The notes below the pieces were generated by a model. That model searched no databases. It saw only the letters and a program-made list of their open reading frames with translations, and was not told the origin of the DNA. A stretch of DNA of 64,000 nt from Eriocheir sinensis (taxonomy: Eukaryota; Arthropoda; Malacostraca; Decapoda; Varunidae): contig NW_026111834.1 of assembly GCF_024679095.1 (NCBI RefSeq), positions 230,001-294,000 on the forward strand, written 5' to 3'. Both the position numbers and the translations under genes were made by a program. Of this stretch, positions 35,386 to 45,500 are shown piece by piece (the stretch's first letter is position 1; the number at the start of each line of letters is the position of its first letter).

Positions 35386-36333
35386 CAGTGGTGCTCAACA
35401 TTATTGGGTGGCAGGGCCACATTAGATGGGCAATGTGTGATAAGGGCCTCATATTTCCTGCAATGTGAATATGCATAGTAATTAATATACGTATTCTGCA
35501 GACTAATAATACTGATTATGTTGTGTATATATTGTAACCTTCCGGAAAGAGTCGTAATCAAAACACTTTTCACATAAATTGCAGGTCATGGGAAATGGGC
35601 AATTATAAAGTACAATAAAGTGAAGACCTATATACGAGCGACACCATTTAGCTGTTGGGCAGGGAGAGGGGAAACGTGGAGCGGCTGCTGTGTGCCGGGA
35701 GGGTGGGGAACTCAATTGGGTAGGGGTACAGGGGAGGTGGCGTGGAAGACGATGGGTAAGGGGAGAGGGCTAGGAGTGGATGGGCAACGGTGGGGAAGTC
35801 CCGGAAGGGAGCGGTTGGGTAGGAGAGGGGTAGGGAGCCAGAGACCAGGACTGATTGAGAGGATGAGTGGGGGGATGAGAGGGCAGGGACATGAGCGAAG
35901 GGAATAGCCAAGCAGGAGGGAGTTTCCCCCCCAAAAAAAGCCTAGATTAGCCTGTTTTCAAGGGAAAATAGCCAAGGCGCCAAGGTCCCAGCTCAAAAGC
36001 CAAGATCTAGTAAAAAATGCCAAGGAGTGGCAACACGGGACTCACGTCAACAAAATCAGTGAGGCTAGCCAGCTTTCAGGCTGCCAGATGAGGAATAGCA
36101 TTTTTATCATTATAATACTATAACGTCATAAAGTTCACTTATAATAAGATATTCAGTAATATCAATCATAATATAATTTATATTGCTACATGTCATTAAA
36201 ATTAAATGTGAACTAATATTATACGTATTATGATAGGGATAAGTAGGTTATTTTTTTGGTTACTTGCCGAGGGCCGCATTAAACTTTATTGAGGGCCACA
36301 TGCAGCCCTCAAACAGTGGGTTGAGCACCCCTG
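35386..36333. mobile_element. Non-autonomous hAT element, G-rich interior
   Basis: The left end CAGTGGTGCTCAAC (35,386) and the reverse complement of the right end, CAGGGGTGCTCAAC (to 36,333), form the inverted repeat. Flanks are ACTTATAT (35,378-35,385) and ACCTATAT (36,334-36,341), an 8-bp target duplication with one mismatch. The ends also carry GGCAGGGCCACATT and the related GAGGGCCGCATT, familiar from Charlie-type hAT ends. The interior holds a G-rich stretch of about 270 bp (35,640-35,910) and then AT-rich DNA. No transposase is encoded. Confidence 0.87.
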
Positions 36334-36479
36334 ACCTATATTATTGTGTATGCATTCCTTCACCACTCAACCATTAATAAAAGCAAACAGCATTATATGA
36401 CTGACCTATATATCATGAAAGCCACACGAAATATTGTTAAAGAGAAGATGAAATTGTGACTGATCTTCAAAGTCTCGTC

Positions 36480-36620
36480 TAAATTTCCACCTTCCTATGA
36501 CTTGTACTCTTTCTTACACGGGGGGAGGATCAAGACACCTGAACATAATCTTTTGGAATTCATTAATACTTCATTTTGGGAGTATTAGTTTCGTTTTTTT
36601 CCCGATTTTTTTTATTTCTT
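36480..36620 (+). mobile_element. Diverged J-family 3' fragment
   Basis: CCTATGACTTGTACTCTTTC followed by GGGGGAGGATCAAGACACCT lines up with the J-family 3' coding end (CCTACGACTTGAACTCTTTC, then the GGTATC.GGACACCT block). TTTTGGGAG follows where the 3' UTR should be. Heavily mutated. Confidence 0.4.
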
Positions 36621-37002
36621 TTCCTCTACTGCTTCTGATATATGAAAAAAAAACAAAAAAACAATTTCTTAGTCAACCATTAAACAAGTCCTTTGTTCAG
36701 GTAGTAAGGAGGAGTAGTTTTGCATTTTCTCTACGTGTTTTCAATATTTGTTTTTTCTTGACTGCTTCTTCTGATATATAAACAAACACCCATTGGTGCT
36801 ACTTTGGTTTGTCATGAATCTACTTTGGTATGTGATCTACACTTTATATTGCGGTCTACGTGTCATGAATCTACTTTGGTATGCCATCTAAATGGTTGAT
36901 GCATGGTCTAGATGGTCTAGACTCCGACTATAGAGGGTAATAGCGGTGGTAGAGAGGTAGTTGAGTCCCGGCTCAACAAGGTACAAGAACAAGAAAAACA
37001 CG

Positions 37003-38880
37003 TGTCGTGATTACGAGAGAATGTCTGGTTAGAGTGTCAAGCGCCGGTCCCGAACAAGGAAAAACACTCGTCGTGGTTTCGAGAGAATGTCTGCTTAGAG
37101 TGTCAGAAGCTCCGGTACCGACTCAACAAGGTACATGTGGCAACAGCACACTTCATTCCGCCATAGACATCAATCTCGACAGCTTTGGTATGTTACCTGC
37201 AAGCTAGTTTGTTACATCATGGACTTCTTTGATAACTTCAATGGAGGTGTACTGCACATAACAGTTTTGCAGTTCTACGCAAGAAAAGAAATCCCCACAC
37301 TCGAAAAAATTCATGAAGTAAAGAACAACCTATCATATCCTGGCAGCCGTGAAACACTGAGAAATTTTCTGAAGAAAATCGGATTTCACCATGCAAAGGT
37401 TGATGGGCGAAAATTCCTCTTGGAAAATAATGATGTGCAATATGCACGAAGCAAGTTTTTAAGAGAAATAAGGAAACACTTAAGCTCAGACAAGAACATC
37501 GTATATTTGGACGAGTCGTGGGTTAACCAAAACTACACGGTTTCCAAATGTTGGGTGCACGAAGAAAATGCAGGACAGGCTATAGGAGTGAGGGTGCCGA
37601 CTGGGAAGGGAGGCCGCTTGATCATTCTGCACGCTGGATCATAAGAACATAAGAACTCAGGAGTCTACAAGAGGCCGGTAGGCCTGTACTAGGCAGCTCC
37701 TTTGACCCTAAGCTCCCGTGTATCTAACCCCACCTAATATCGCTGTCCATGAATTTTTCTAGTCTATTTTTGAATGTGACAATTGTATTGGCACTCACCA
37801 CATGACTGCTAAGCCCATTCCACTCATCCACCACCCTGTTAGTAAACCAATTTTTTGCCTATGTCCCTGTTGAATCTGAACTTATCCAGTTTAAACCCAT
37901 TACTTCGTGTCCTACCCGGTTCTCTTACCAACAAAACCTTATGAATGTCTCCCTTATTAAAGCCCTTCATCCATTTATAAACCTCGATCATGTCTCCACG
38001 CACCCTTCGCCTTTCTCGAGAATGCAAGTTTAACTGTTTGAGTCTTTCCTCGTATGGCAAGTTTCTCAACCCCTGAATCATCTTAGTCATCCTCCTCTGC
38101 ACCGATTCTAACATTTTGATATCCATTATATAGTAAGGTAACCAGAACTGAACCGCATAGTCAAGATGAGGTCTAACTAATGCTAAATATAGTTTGAGGA
38201 AGACTTCGGGGCTTCTGTTGCTTACGCTCCTTGAAATAAATCCCAGTACCCTATTAGCTCGATGATTTGTTCCCGGGGGCCGCCCTTGTTTTCCAGGCAA
38301 AAAATGTCGGGGATTACCATGATCAGATGAATGCAGAAACATTTGAAAAGTGGTTCACATCAACTCTTACCAAACATTTCTTCAGCGTTAGTAATTGTGA
38401 TGGATAATGCATCTTATCACTCAAGAAAAATTCACAAGCCACCAACATCTGCAAACAACAAAGCTACGATACGAGAATGGCTGGAGAAGAAGGGCGTAGC
38501 AGTGCCAGAAGTTATCCTCAAGACAGACCTTCTGCATCTTGTAAGTCAACACGTCTCTTCTGCCGACACAAACTACGTTGTCGACAAGATGGCTTCAGAT
38601 CACGGACATAAGAGTAGTGCGCCTGCCACCATACCACTGTCACTACAACCCCAATGAGCTGGTTTGGGCTCAAGTTAAAGGCTACACCTTTAAAAAAAAA
38701 ACATTCAAGACTGCCGACCTAAAACCACTCATAGAAGAATCAATACAAAATGTTACCAAGGAAATCTGGAAGAATGTTGTCCGGCACGCGGAAAACCTGC
38801 AGTCATAGGATGCAGAGAGAGATGTCGTGATTGACAACTTCATGGATTCTTTCATCATCACTCTCACATCTTCTGATGAG
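37003..38880 (+). pseudogene. IS630/Tc1-like DDE transposase, interrupted
   Basis: A helix-turn-helix-like lead-in is suggested by VSRECLLRVSEAP (about 37,077-37,115). The clear part opens with GVLHITVLQFYARKEIPT and ETLRNFLKKIGFHHAKVDGR, then IVYLDESWVNQNYTVSKCW (first catalytic Asp, about 37,500). It runs to LIILHAGS at 37,640. There a CR1-like fragment intervenes. The frame picks up again at about 38,266 with LFPGAALVFQAKNVGDYHDQ, then VIVMDNASYHSRKIHKPPT (second Asp, about 38,400), PPYHCHYNPNELVWAQVKGY (the catalytic Glu, about 38,660) and an acidic C-terminal tail to 38,880. Besides the insertion there are frameshifts near 38,360 and 38,610, so it is dead. The order and motifs match DDE_3-type transposases common in arthropods. 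Whether it was an independent element inserted in Merlin or cargo is not settled. Confidence 0.85.
37641..38265 (-). mobile_element. CR1-like LINE 3' fragment interrupting the transposase
   Basis: Two copies of the 8-bp tail ATAAGAAC at 37,641 (3' end on the minus strand), then the same AGGAGTCTACAAGAGGCCGG block as at 25,074. The minus-strand frame 38,342-37,839 reads NRVLGFISRSV, LYLALVRPHLDYAVQFW, MIQGLRNLPYEERLKQLNLH, RGDMIEVYKWMKGFNKGDIH and ends FNRDIGKKL, the distal part of a LINE ORF2. After a small shift, NRVVDEWN follows. The coding part is almost intact, so the insertion is fairly young. I see no clean target duplication. Confidence 0.88.
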
Positions 38881-39326
38881 CATTCATCCTAAGTCATCCA
38901 AGATGCAGTGAAGAGAGGAATAGGCCTATCGGGGATATATACCTCTTAAAAAAAACGCGCCATGACTTTTACCTCTCGGGTGGTGTGGAAATAAAGTCGG
39001 TTATATAATCTGTACAATACAATGGTAAGGACTAAAACCAAATTTATCGTATAAACCAACAATTTATTTATTATAACCTATTATATCATGTTGAATAAAC
39101 GATAGAGAGAGAGAGCCAAGGTGGGGATAAAACGTGGCACCGCTGTACTGCTGCTTACTCCTAGAGGCCTACGTCACAGCCGCACGTTTGAGCTAGCCGG
39201 AGTATAACCTCCTAAATCCTCATTTATATTTCAGTCATTGACGCAGCCCTAAAGCGTGCACAATAATTCTACAACGAAATCAGCGACGAAACTAAAGCAC
39301 AGGCATTTTTAAGAAGACATGGACTT

Positions 39327-40277
39327 TTGGATGAAAAACAAAGTGTTTCACCGTGTCATCGATGTGGCGGAGAGGTGAAGGACGCTCGGAAAAGAAGACG
39401 AAATGGCGAATTTATTCCCGTTCTTCGTTGCAGAAACCGTGGATGTCAAACTTTTCGTTCCGTTCGCAGAGGTAATGTATTCATCCACTTCACAGATTTA
39501 AATAACAAACTAAATTGCAAGCTCTCTCTTTGTCAAATTTTAGAATTGATCTTTTATTTTATACAAGACCTCTCTTATGATCTGGTTCAAAGATTAACTG
39601 GTAGAGGTACCGAAGCAATATGCGACTGGTTCAACATGTGCAGAGAAGTTTGTACAGCGAATGTTTCAGTCCAACATCGTGGTCAAATGGCAGGAACTGA
39701 AGAAGAGCCTGTGCAAATTGATGAAGCACGCTTTATAGGACAGCGAAAGCACGACAGAGTCCGAATGTTGCAAGGAGACCGGGCTCCAAATTCAACAGAC
39801 GGTGAAGCTGAAGTGACCATGGGAGACGTATTGATGGTGTTTGGTTTGGAGAGAGGCTCAGAGTGCCGATATTTTTACGTTCAAAGAAGAGACCGTGAGA
39901 CACTTCAACCAATTATTCAGAGAGAAGTCGCTGAAGGCTCAATAATCCATTCCGACGACTGGCCAGCTTACTCTAATTTAAACCAAATCAATTGTCGTCA
40001 TTTTTCCGTAAATCATCAGCAGTATTACGTCGATCCTAACCCTGAGGCACATACACAAGGAACTGAAAGATCCTGGCTTGATGCGAAGACTCGGGTATTG
40101 AAAAACATGAGAGGCAGCAATCAAAGAACTTTTCAGTCGCACCTAGACTACTTCTGTTGGCGGATGATGAGAAAAGAAGCTCCTGACATACATTTAGCAT
40201 TTTTAGCTGATATATGTGATGTTTACCGATATAATATTTTAATAAAAAAATTGTTTTTATTATGTTTTACCATGTAG
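39327..40277 (+). CDS. Merlin (IS1595/ISXO2-like) transposase
   Basis: Cut-and-paste transposase that would bind the element's inverted repeats and catalyse its movement in the nucleus. The 316-codon frame has an N-terminal zinc-binding cluster (Cys10, Cys13, Cys35, Cys40, in CHRCGGEV and RCRNRGC). Helical DNA-binding sequence follows to about residue 110, then the DDE fold: VQIDEARFIGQRKHDR (Asp132), MVFGLERGSE, SIIHSDDWPAYSNL (Asp210), FVDP-like YYVDPNPEAHTQGTERSW (Glu247) and the terminal FQSHLDYFCWRMMRKE. The Asp210-Glu247 gap of 36 residues suits the family. The open frame extends upstream of this ATG to about 39,265 with good family residues (SDETKAQAFLRRHGLLDEKQ), so the true start is probably further 5', perhaps across an intron ending at TATTTCAG (about 39,233). 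The last dozen codons are AT-rich and overlap an AATAAA (40,241), so the ancestral stop may have been earlier. All catalytic residues are present. Confidence 0.88.
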   Translation: MDEKQSVSPCHRCGGEVKDARKRRRNGEFIPVLRCRNRGCQTFRSVRRGNVFIHFTDLNNKLNCKLSLCQILELIFYFIQDLSYDLVQRLTGRGTEAICDWFNMCREVCTANVSVQHRGQMAGTEEEPVQIDEARFIGQRKHDRVRMLQGDRAPNSTDGEAEVTMGDVLMVFGLERGSECRYFYVQRRDRETLQPIIQREVAEGSIIHSDDWPAYSNLNQINCRHFSVNHQQYYVDPNPEAHTQGTERSWLDAKTRVLKNMRGSNQRTFQSHLDYFCWRMMRKEAPDIHLAFLADICDVYRYNILIKKLFLLCFTM

Positions 40278-40516
40278 ATATCATTACAAAGTAAAATATC
40301 AACGGTGTAGATACTTTTCCTTGTAGATAACAAGCCAAAGTACGGTGTAGATATTTTTTTTCTTATAGATAACAAGCCAAAGTAGCACCCACCCATTTTT
40401 TTCAGTCATCCATTTAGTACCTTTTTTTTAATTCAAGTTAAAGAAAATGGAATGAGGTTAGTCTGTAGGAGGTGCTTGATACGGGGTCTAAAATTTGCCT
40501 TGAAGGGGGGCTGGAT

Positions 40517-43500
40517 CTTTTTTTTTACAACAAGGAGACAGATCAAGGGCACACACAAAAAAGTAAACAATAATAAAATAAAAGCCCGCTACTCGCTGCT
40601 CATAAAAAGAATCCAAAGAGGTGGCCGAAAGCTAGGTCAATTTCGGGGGGAGAGGTGTCCAGATACCCTTCTCTTGAAAGAGTTCAAGTCGTAGGCAGGA
40701 GGAAATACAGAAGAAGGAAGATTGTTCCAGAGTTTACCAGCGTGAGGGATGAAAGCGTGAAGATCCTGGTTAACTCTTGCATAAGGGGTTTGGACAGTAT
40801 AGGGATGAGCATGAGTAGAAAGTCGCGTGCAGCGGGGCCGCGGGAGGGGGGGTGGCATGCAGTTAGCAAGTTCAAAAGAGCCGTCAGCGTGAAAATATCG
40901 ATAGAAGATAGAAAGAGAGGCAGCATGGCGCATAAATTAAGAGCTAGAAGACTATCAGTAAGAGGAGGAGAGCTGATGAGACGAAGAGACTTAGACTTCA
41001 CTCTGTCCAAGAGAGCTGTGTGAGTGGAGCCCCCCACACGTGAGATGCATACTCCATATGAGGGCGGACAATCCATATATGGATAGCAACTGCGCGGGGG
41101 AGAAGAAGTGACGGAGACGATACAAAACCCCCAGCCTCGAGGAAGCTGATTTAGTGAGAGACGAGATGTGAGGTTTCCAGTTAAGATTTAGAGTTAAGGA
41201 TAGACCGAGGATGTTTAGTGTTGAAGATGGTTACAGCTGAGTGTTGTCGAAGAATAGGGGATAGGTGTTTGGAAGATTGTGTCGAGTTGATAGGTGGAGA
41301 AATTGAGTTTTTGAGGCATTGAAGGACACGAGGTTCCTTTTACCCCAATCGGAAATGATAGTAAGGTCTGAGGTTAAGCGTTCTGCAGCTACCAGCTTGG
41401 AGCCATGTAATTCCTGTTGAGAGGGTCTTCTGTTGAAAGAAGCTGAATAATGCAGAGGGAGTCATCAGCGTATGCGTGGATAGGACAGTTTGTTATGGAA
41501 AGAAGATCATTGAATAATAACAGGAAGAGTGGGTGATAGGACAGAGCCCTGTGGAACACCACTGTTAATAGGTTTAGGAGAAGAACAGTGACCGTCTACC
41601 ACGGCAGAGATAGAACGGCCGGAAATGAAACCGGAGATAAAGGAACAGAGAGAAGGAGATAATCAGAAAGAGGGCAGTTTGGAAAGCAAAGACTTGTGCC
41701 AGACTCTATCGGAGGCCTTCGATATGTCTAGCGCAACTGAGAAGGTTTCACCGAAACGGCTAAGAGAGGATGACCAAGAATCAATTAGCAGAACAAGAAG
41801 ATCGCCAGTAGAACGCCCCTTGCGGAACCCATACTGGCGATCAGATGAAGGTTATAGGTGGAAAGGTGCTTTTGAATCTTCCGGTTAAGGATTGATTCTA
41901 AAGCTTTATATAGACAGGAAAGTAAAGCTATAGGGCGGTAGTTTGAGGGATTGGAACGGTCACCCTTCTTAGGCACAGGCTGTACGAAGGCGTACTTACA
42001 GCAGAAAGGAAAGGAAGATGTTGATAGGCAGAGGCGAAAGAGTTTGACCAGGCAGGGTGTCAGCACGGAAGCACAGTTTTTAAGGACAATAGGAGGCGCT
42101 ATATCAAGTCCATAAGCCTGCTGAGAGTTGAGGCCAGAGAGGGCATAGAAAACATCATTAGGAAGAATCTTAATAACATGCAGGCATAAAGGAGTCGGAA
42201 AGGGAGTGAGTAAGAAGAATATGCCCATAATCGTCCAGAGTGGAGTTGTTACAGAAAGTTTGAGCGAAGAGTTTAACCTCAGAGATAGAAGAAACGGCAG
42301 TGCTACCGTCTGGGTTAAGAAGAGGCGGGAAAGAGGAAGAAGTGAAATTGGAGGAGATATTTTTGGCTAAGTGCCAGAAGTCTCTGGAAGAATTAGAGAA
42401 AGCAAGGTGTTCACATTTGCTATGGATAAAGGAGTTTTTGGTAAGTCGAAGAATAGATTTGGCAAGATTCCGGGCTGAAATGTAAAGGTCAAAGTTAGCG
42501 GGAGTTTGAAGGCTCTGGTACCTTTTGTAAGCTGCCTCTATCTTTGACAGCACGAGAACAAGCGTGATTAAACCAAGGCTTTTATCATGGGGAATAGAGA
42601 AAGTACGTGGAATGTATGCCTCCATTCCTTAGACAATCACCTCTGTGATGCGCTGAGCATACACAGAGGGGTCTCTCTCCTGGAAGCAGTAATCATTCCA
42701 CGGGAAATCGGAAAAGTACATCCTCAGGTCATCCCACCGAGCTGAAGCAAAATGCCAGAAGCATCGCCTCTTAGGTGGGTCCAGAGGGTGTACAGGAGCG
42801 ATAGGACAGAATACAGAAATAAGATTGTGATCGGAGGAGCCCAACGGAGAGAACAGTTTGACAGAGTAAGCCGAAGGGTTAGAGGTAAGGAAGAGGTCTA
42901 GTATGTTGGGCCGGTCTCCAAGACGGTCGGGAATACGTGTAGGGTGCTGAACCAACTGCTCAAGGTCATTGAGGAGAGCAAAGTTGTAAGCTTGTTCACA
43001 ATGGATGGTCAGTGAAAGAGGATGAAAGCCAAAGCTGGTGGTGAGCATTGAAATCTCCTAGGATGGAGATTTCAGGGAAGGGAGAGTGAGTCAAGATGTG
43101 CTCCACTTTAGAGTTCAGGTAGTCAAAGAATTTTACATGGTTAGTAGAATTAGGTGAAAGATAAACAGCACAGATGTATTTAGCAATATAATGACAATGA
43201 AGTCTTAGCCAGATGGTGGAAAATTCAGGAGAGTCAAGGTCGTGGGCACGAGAGCAAGTGATGTCATTGCGTACGTAGACGCAACATCCAGCTTTTTATT
43301 GAAATTTAGGATAGAGATAGTAGGAGGGAACAGAGTAGAGATCGATGTCAGTAGCCTCAGAAACCTGTGTTTCGGTAAGGAAGAGAAGGTGAGGTTTAGA
43401 GGAGGAGAGATGATGTTCCACAGAATGAATATTAGAACGAAGACTGCGAATATTGCAGAAATTGATAAGAAAAAGGTTTGAGGAGTTATCAAAACACCTC

Positions 43501-43790
43501 TCAGGTCGGCAGCCAGAAAGGGAGTCCTCCCTGAGGGAATTTATGGCCACCCCACCAGGCGGGGACTCCGAGGCATTGTTGTTCAACGCCATTTTGAATT
43601 TTGGGAAAAGGTGTGTGTGTTGTGTGAATGTAGTGCGGTGTAGATAGAGAGAGTATCTGTCTTTTGAGAGCATGCTGAACTACTCTCTGGTGTAGATGAG
43701 ACAATAGTGAAACGGTTAGTGAGGTAATGGGAAGGGTCTTTGGAGGGCTTAAGCACCCATCTCACTTCCCATATATACCTCACCGGGAGT
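40517..43790 (-). mobile_element. J-family non-LTR retrotransposon, near full length
   Basis: The poly(A) tail is the T-run at 40,518-40,526, followed by the J 3' signature. Reading the minus strand from the 5' end (about 43,790): an ORF start (MALNNNASESPPGG, about 43,590); the APE-type endonuclease ([30 protein letters not shown] near 43,040, [16 protein letters not shown], and [11 protein letters not shown] near 42,830); a linker with the CEHLAFSNSSRDFWHLAKNI stretch; then reverse transcriptase with KKGDRSNPSNYRPIALLSCL (about 41,950), INSGVPQGSVLSPTLF (about 41,560) and YADDS (about 41,470); and the C terminus ending VSGHLSPRN (about 40,640). Multiple frameshifts prevent expression. Such proteins are often database-labelled 'mobile element jockey', but the clade here is not certain. 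Confidence 0.88.
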
Positions 43791-43845
43791 GGTTTGCGCC
43801 CGTTCGGTAGGTGTCTTCCTACCTAATTCCTACCTACTCCGAGAC

Positions 43846-45277
43846 GGCAGCACTGCTGTCTCGTCTGTCTCTAAGGCTGAAATCCTCGCTCAAACTTTCT
43901 GTAAGAACTCCACCCTGGACGATTCTGGGCATATTCCTCCTACTCATCCGCCCTCTGACTCCTTTATGCCTGTTATTAAGATTTTTCCAAATGATGTTTT
44001 CTATGCCCTCTCTGGCCTCAACTCTCAGAAGGCTTATGGACCTGATGGAGTGCCTCATATTGTCCTTAAAAACTGTGCTTCCGTGCTGACACCCTGCCTG
44101 GTCAAACTCTTTCGCCTCTGCCTATCAATATCTACCTTTCCTTCCTGCTGGAAGTATGCCTTTGTACAGCCTGTGACTAAGAAGGGTGACCGTTCCAATC
44201 CCAGAAACTACCGCCCTATAGCTTTACTTTCCTGTCTATCTAAAGCTTTTGAATCAATCCTTAACCGGGAGATTCAAAAGCACCTTTCCACATCTAACCT
44301 TCTATCTGATCGCCAGTATGGGTTCCGCAAGGGGCGTTCTGCTGGCGATCTTCTTGCTCTCTTAACTGACTCTTGGTCATTCTCTCTTAGCCGTTTCGGT
44401 GAAACTTTCTCTGTTGCGCTAGACATATCGAAAGCCTTCGATAGAGTCTGGCACCAGTCTTCTTTCTAAACTGCCCTCTTTCGGATTCTATCCTCTCTCT
44501 GTTCCTTTATCTCCAGTTTCCTTTCCGGCCGTTCTATCTTTGCGGTGGTAGACAGTCACTGCTCTTCCCCTAAACCTATCAAAAGTGGCGTTCCACAGGG
44601 CTCTGTCCTATCACCCACTCTCTTCCTGTTATTCATCAACGATCTTCTTTCCATAACAAACTGTCCTGTCCACTCATACGCCGACGACTCCACTCTGCAT
44701 TATTCAACTTCTTTCAATAGAAGACCCTCTCAACAGGAAGTACACGACTCCAGACTGGAGGCTGCAGGAGGCTTAACTTCAGACCTTGCTATCATTTCCG
44801 ATTGGGGCAGAAGGAACCTTGTGTCCTTCAATGCCTCAAAAACTCAATTTATCCACCTATCAACTCGACACAATCTTCGAAACACCTATCCCCTATTCTT
44901 CGACAACACTCAGCTGTCACCGTCTTCAGCAGTAAACATCCTCGGTCTATCCTTAACTCAAAATCTCAACTGGAAACTTCATATCTCCTCTCTCGCTAAA
45001 TCAGCTTCCTCGAGGTCGGGCGTTCTGTATCGTCTCCGCCAGTTTTTCTCCCCCGCGCAGTTGCTATCCATATACAGGGGCCTTGTCCGCCCTCGTATGG
45101 AGTATGCGTCTCACGTGTGGGGAGGCTCCACTCACACAGCTCTTCTGGACAGAGTGGAGTCTAAGGCTCTTCGTCTCATCAGCTCTCCTCCTCCTACTGA
45201 TAGTCTTTTACCTCTTAAATTCCGCCACGATGTTGCCTCTCTTTCTATCTTCTATCGATATTTCCATGCTGACTGCC
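43846..45277 (+). mobile_element. J-family retrotransposon fragment (RT region)
   Basis: Begins within the pre-RT linker (DGSTAVSSVSKAEILAQTFC) and reads through the RT domain: KKGDRSNPRNYRPIALLSCL, QYGFRKGRSAGDLLALL and VALDISKAFDRVW (catalytic Asp) to a stop at 44,469. After a frameshift it continues with IKSGVPQGSVLSPTLFLLFI (about 44,580) and VHSYADDSTLHYS (YADD at about 44,680), then LGLSLTQNLNWKLHISSLAK and IYRGLVRPRMEYASHVWGG. It stops abruptly at YFHADC (45,277), where another element begins. It lies head-to-head with the minus-strand copy at 40.5-43.8 kb. One frameshift is the main lesion, so it is fairly young. Confidence 0.9.
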
Positions 45278-45500
45278 CCGTCGAAAGGGAGTCACCTTAT
45301 CGTGGTGACGGGGCTTGAAGCGAGGTCGGCGGCACCACCTTCCGTGGTGGCTTGCCCACCCCGATAGGGCTCGATGTCCGTTGGCCTCGTGGACTAAGTG
45401 CTCCCCCCTCATCACCGGTAGAGGAGGCCTACTGGTGATGTTGCCTTCGCCCCTGCCCTGCCCTCTTACCACCTAGGTCAGGGCTACTCTCTCCACGTGT

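Larger units (their letters stand above)
36795..40389 (+). mobile_element. Merlin DNA transposon with TIRs and 8-bp TSD
   Basis: The element starts GGTGCTACTTTGG (36,795) and ends CCAAAGTAGCACC (40,389), and both ends are flanked by CACCCATT (36,787-36,794 and 40,390-40,397). The 8-bp duplication agrees with the 8-9 bp known for Merlin. Subterminal copies of CTACTTTGGTWTGTNATCTA lie at 36,829, 36,870 and about 37,183 on the left and inverted at about 40,277, 40,327 and 40,370 on the right. The transposase at 39,327-40,277 belongs to the Merlin/IS1595 group. At 3.6 kb it is over twice the usual size because it contains an IS630/Tc1-like transposase region, itself interrupted by a LINE fragment. 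Confidence 0.9.

Noticed and set aside
36795..40389. Reading the IS630-like and Merlin transposases as one host operon or gene
   Set aside because: They belong to different transposase superfamilies, are separated by non-coding DNA, and lie within a single pair of transposon inverted repeats.
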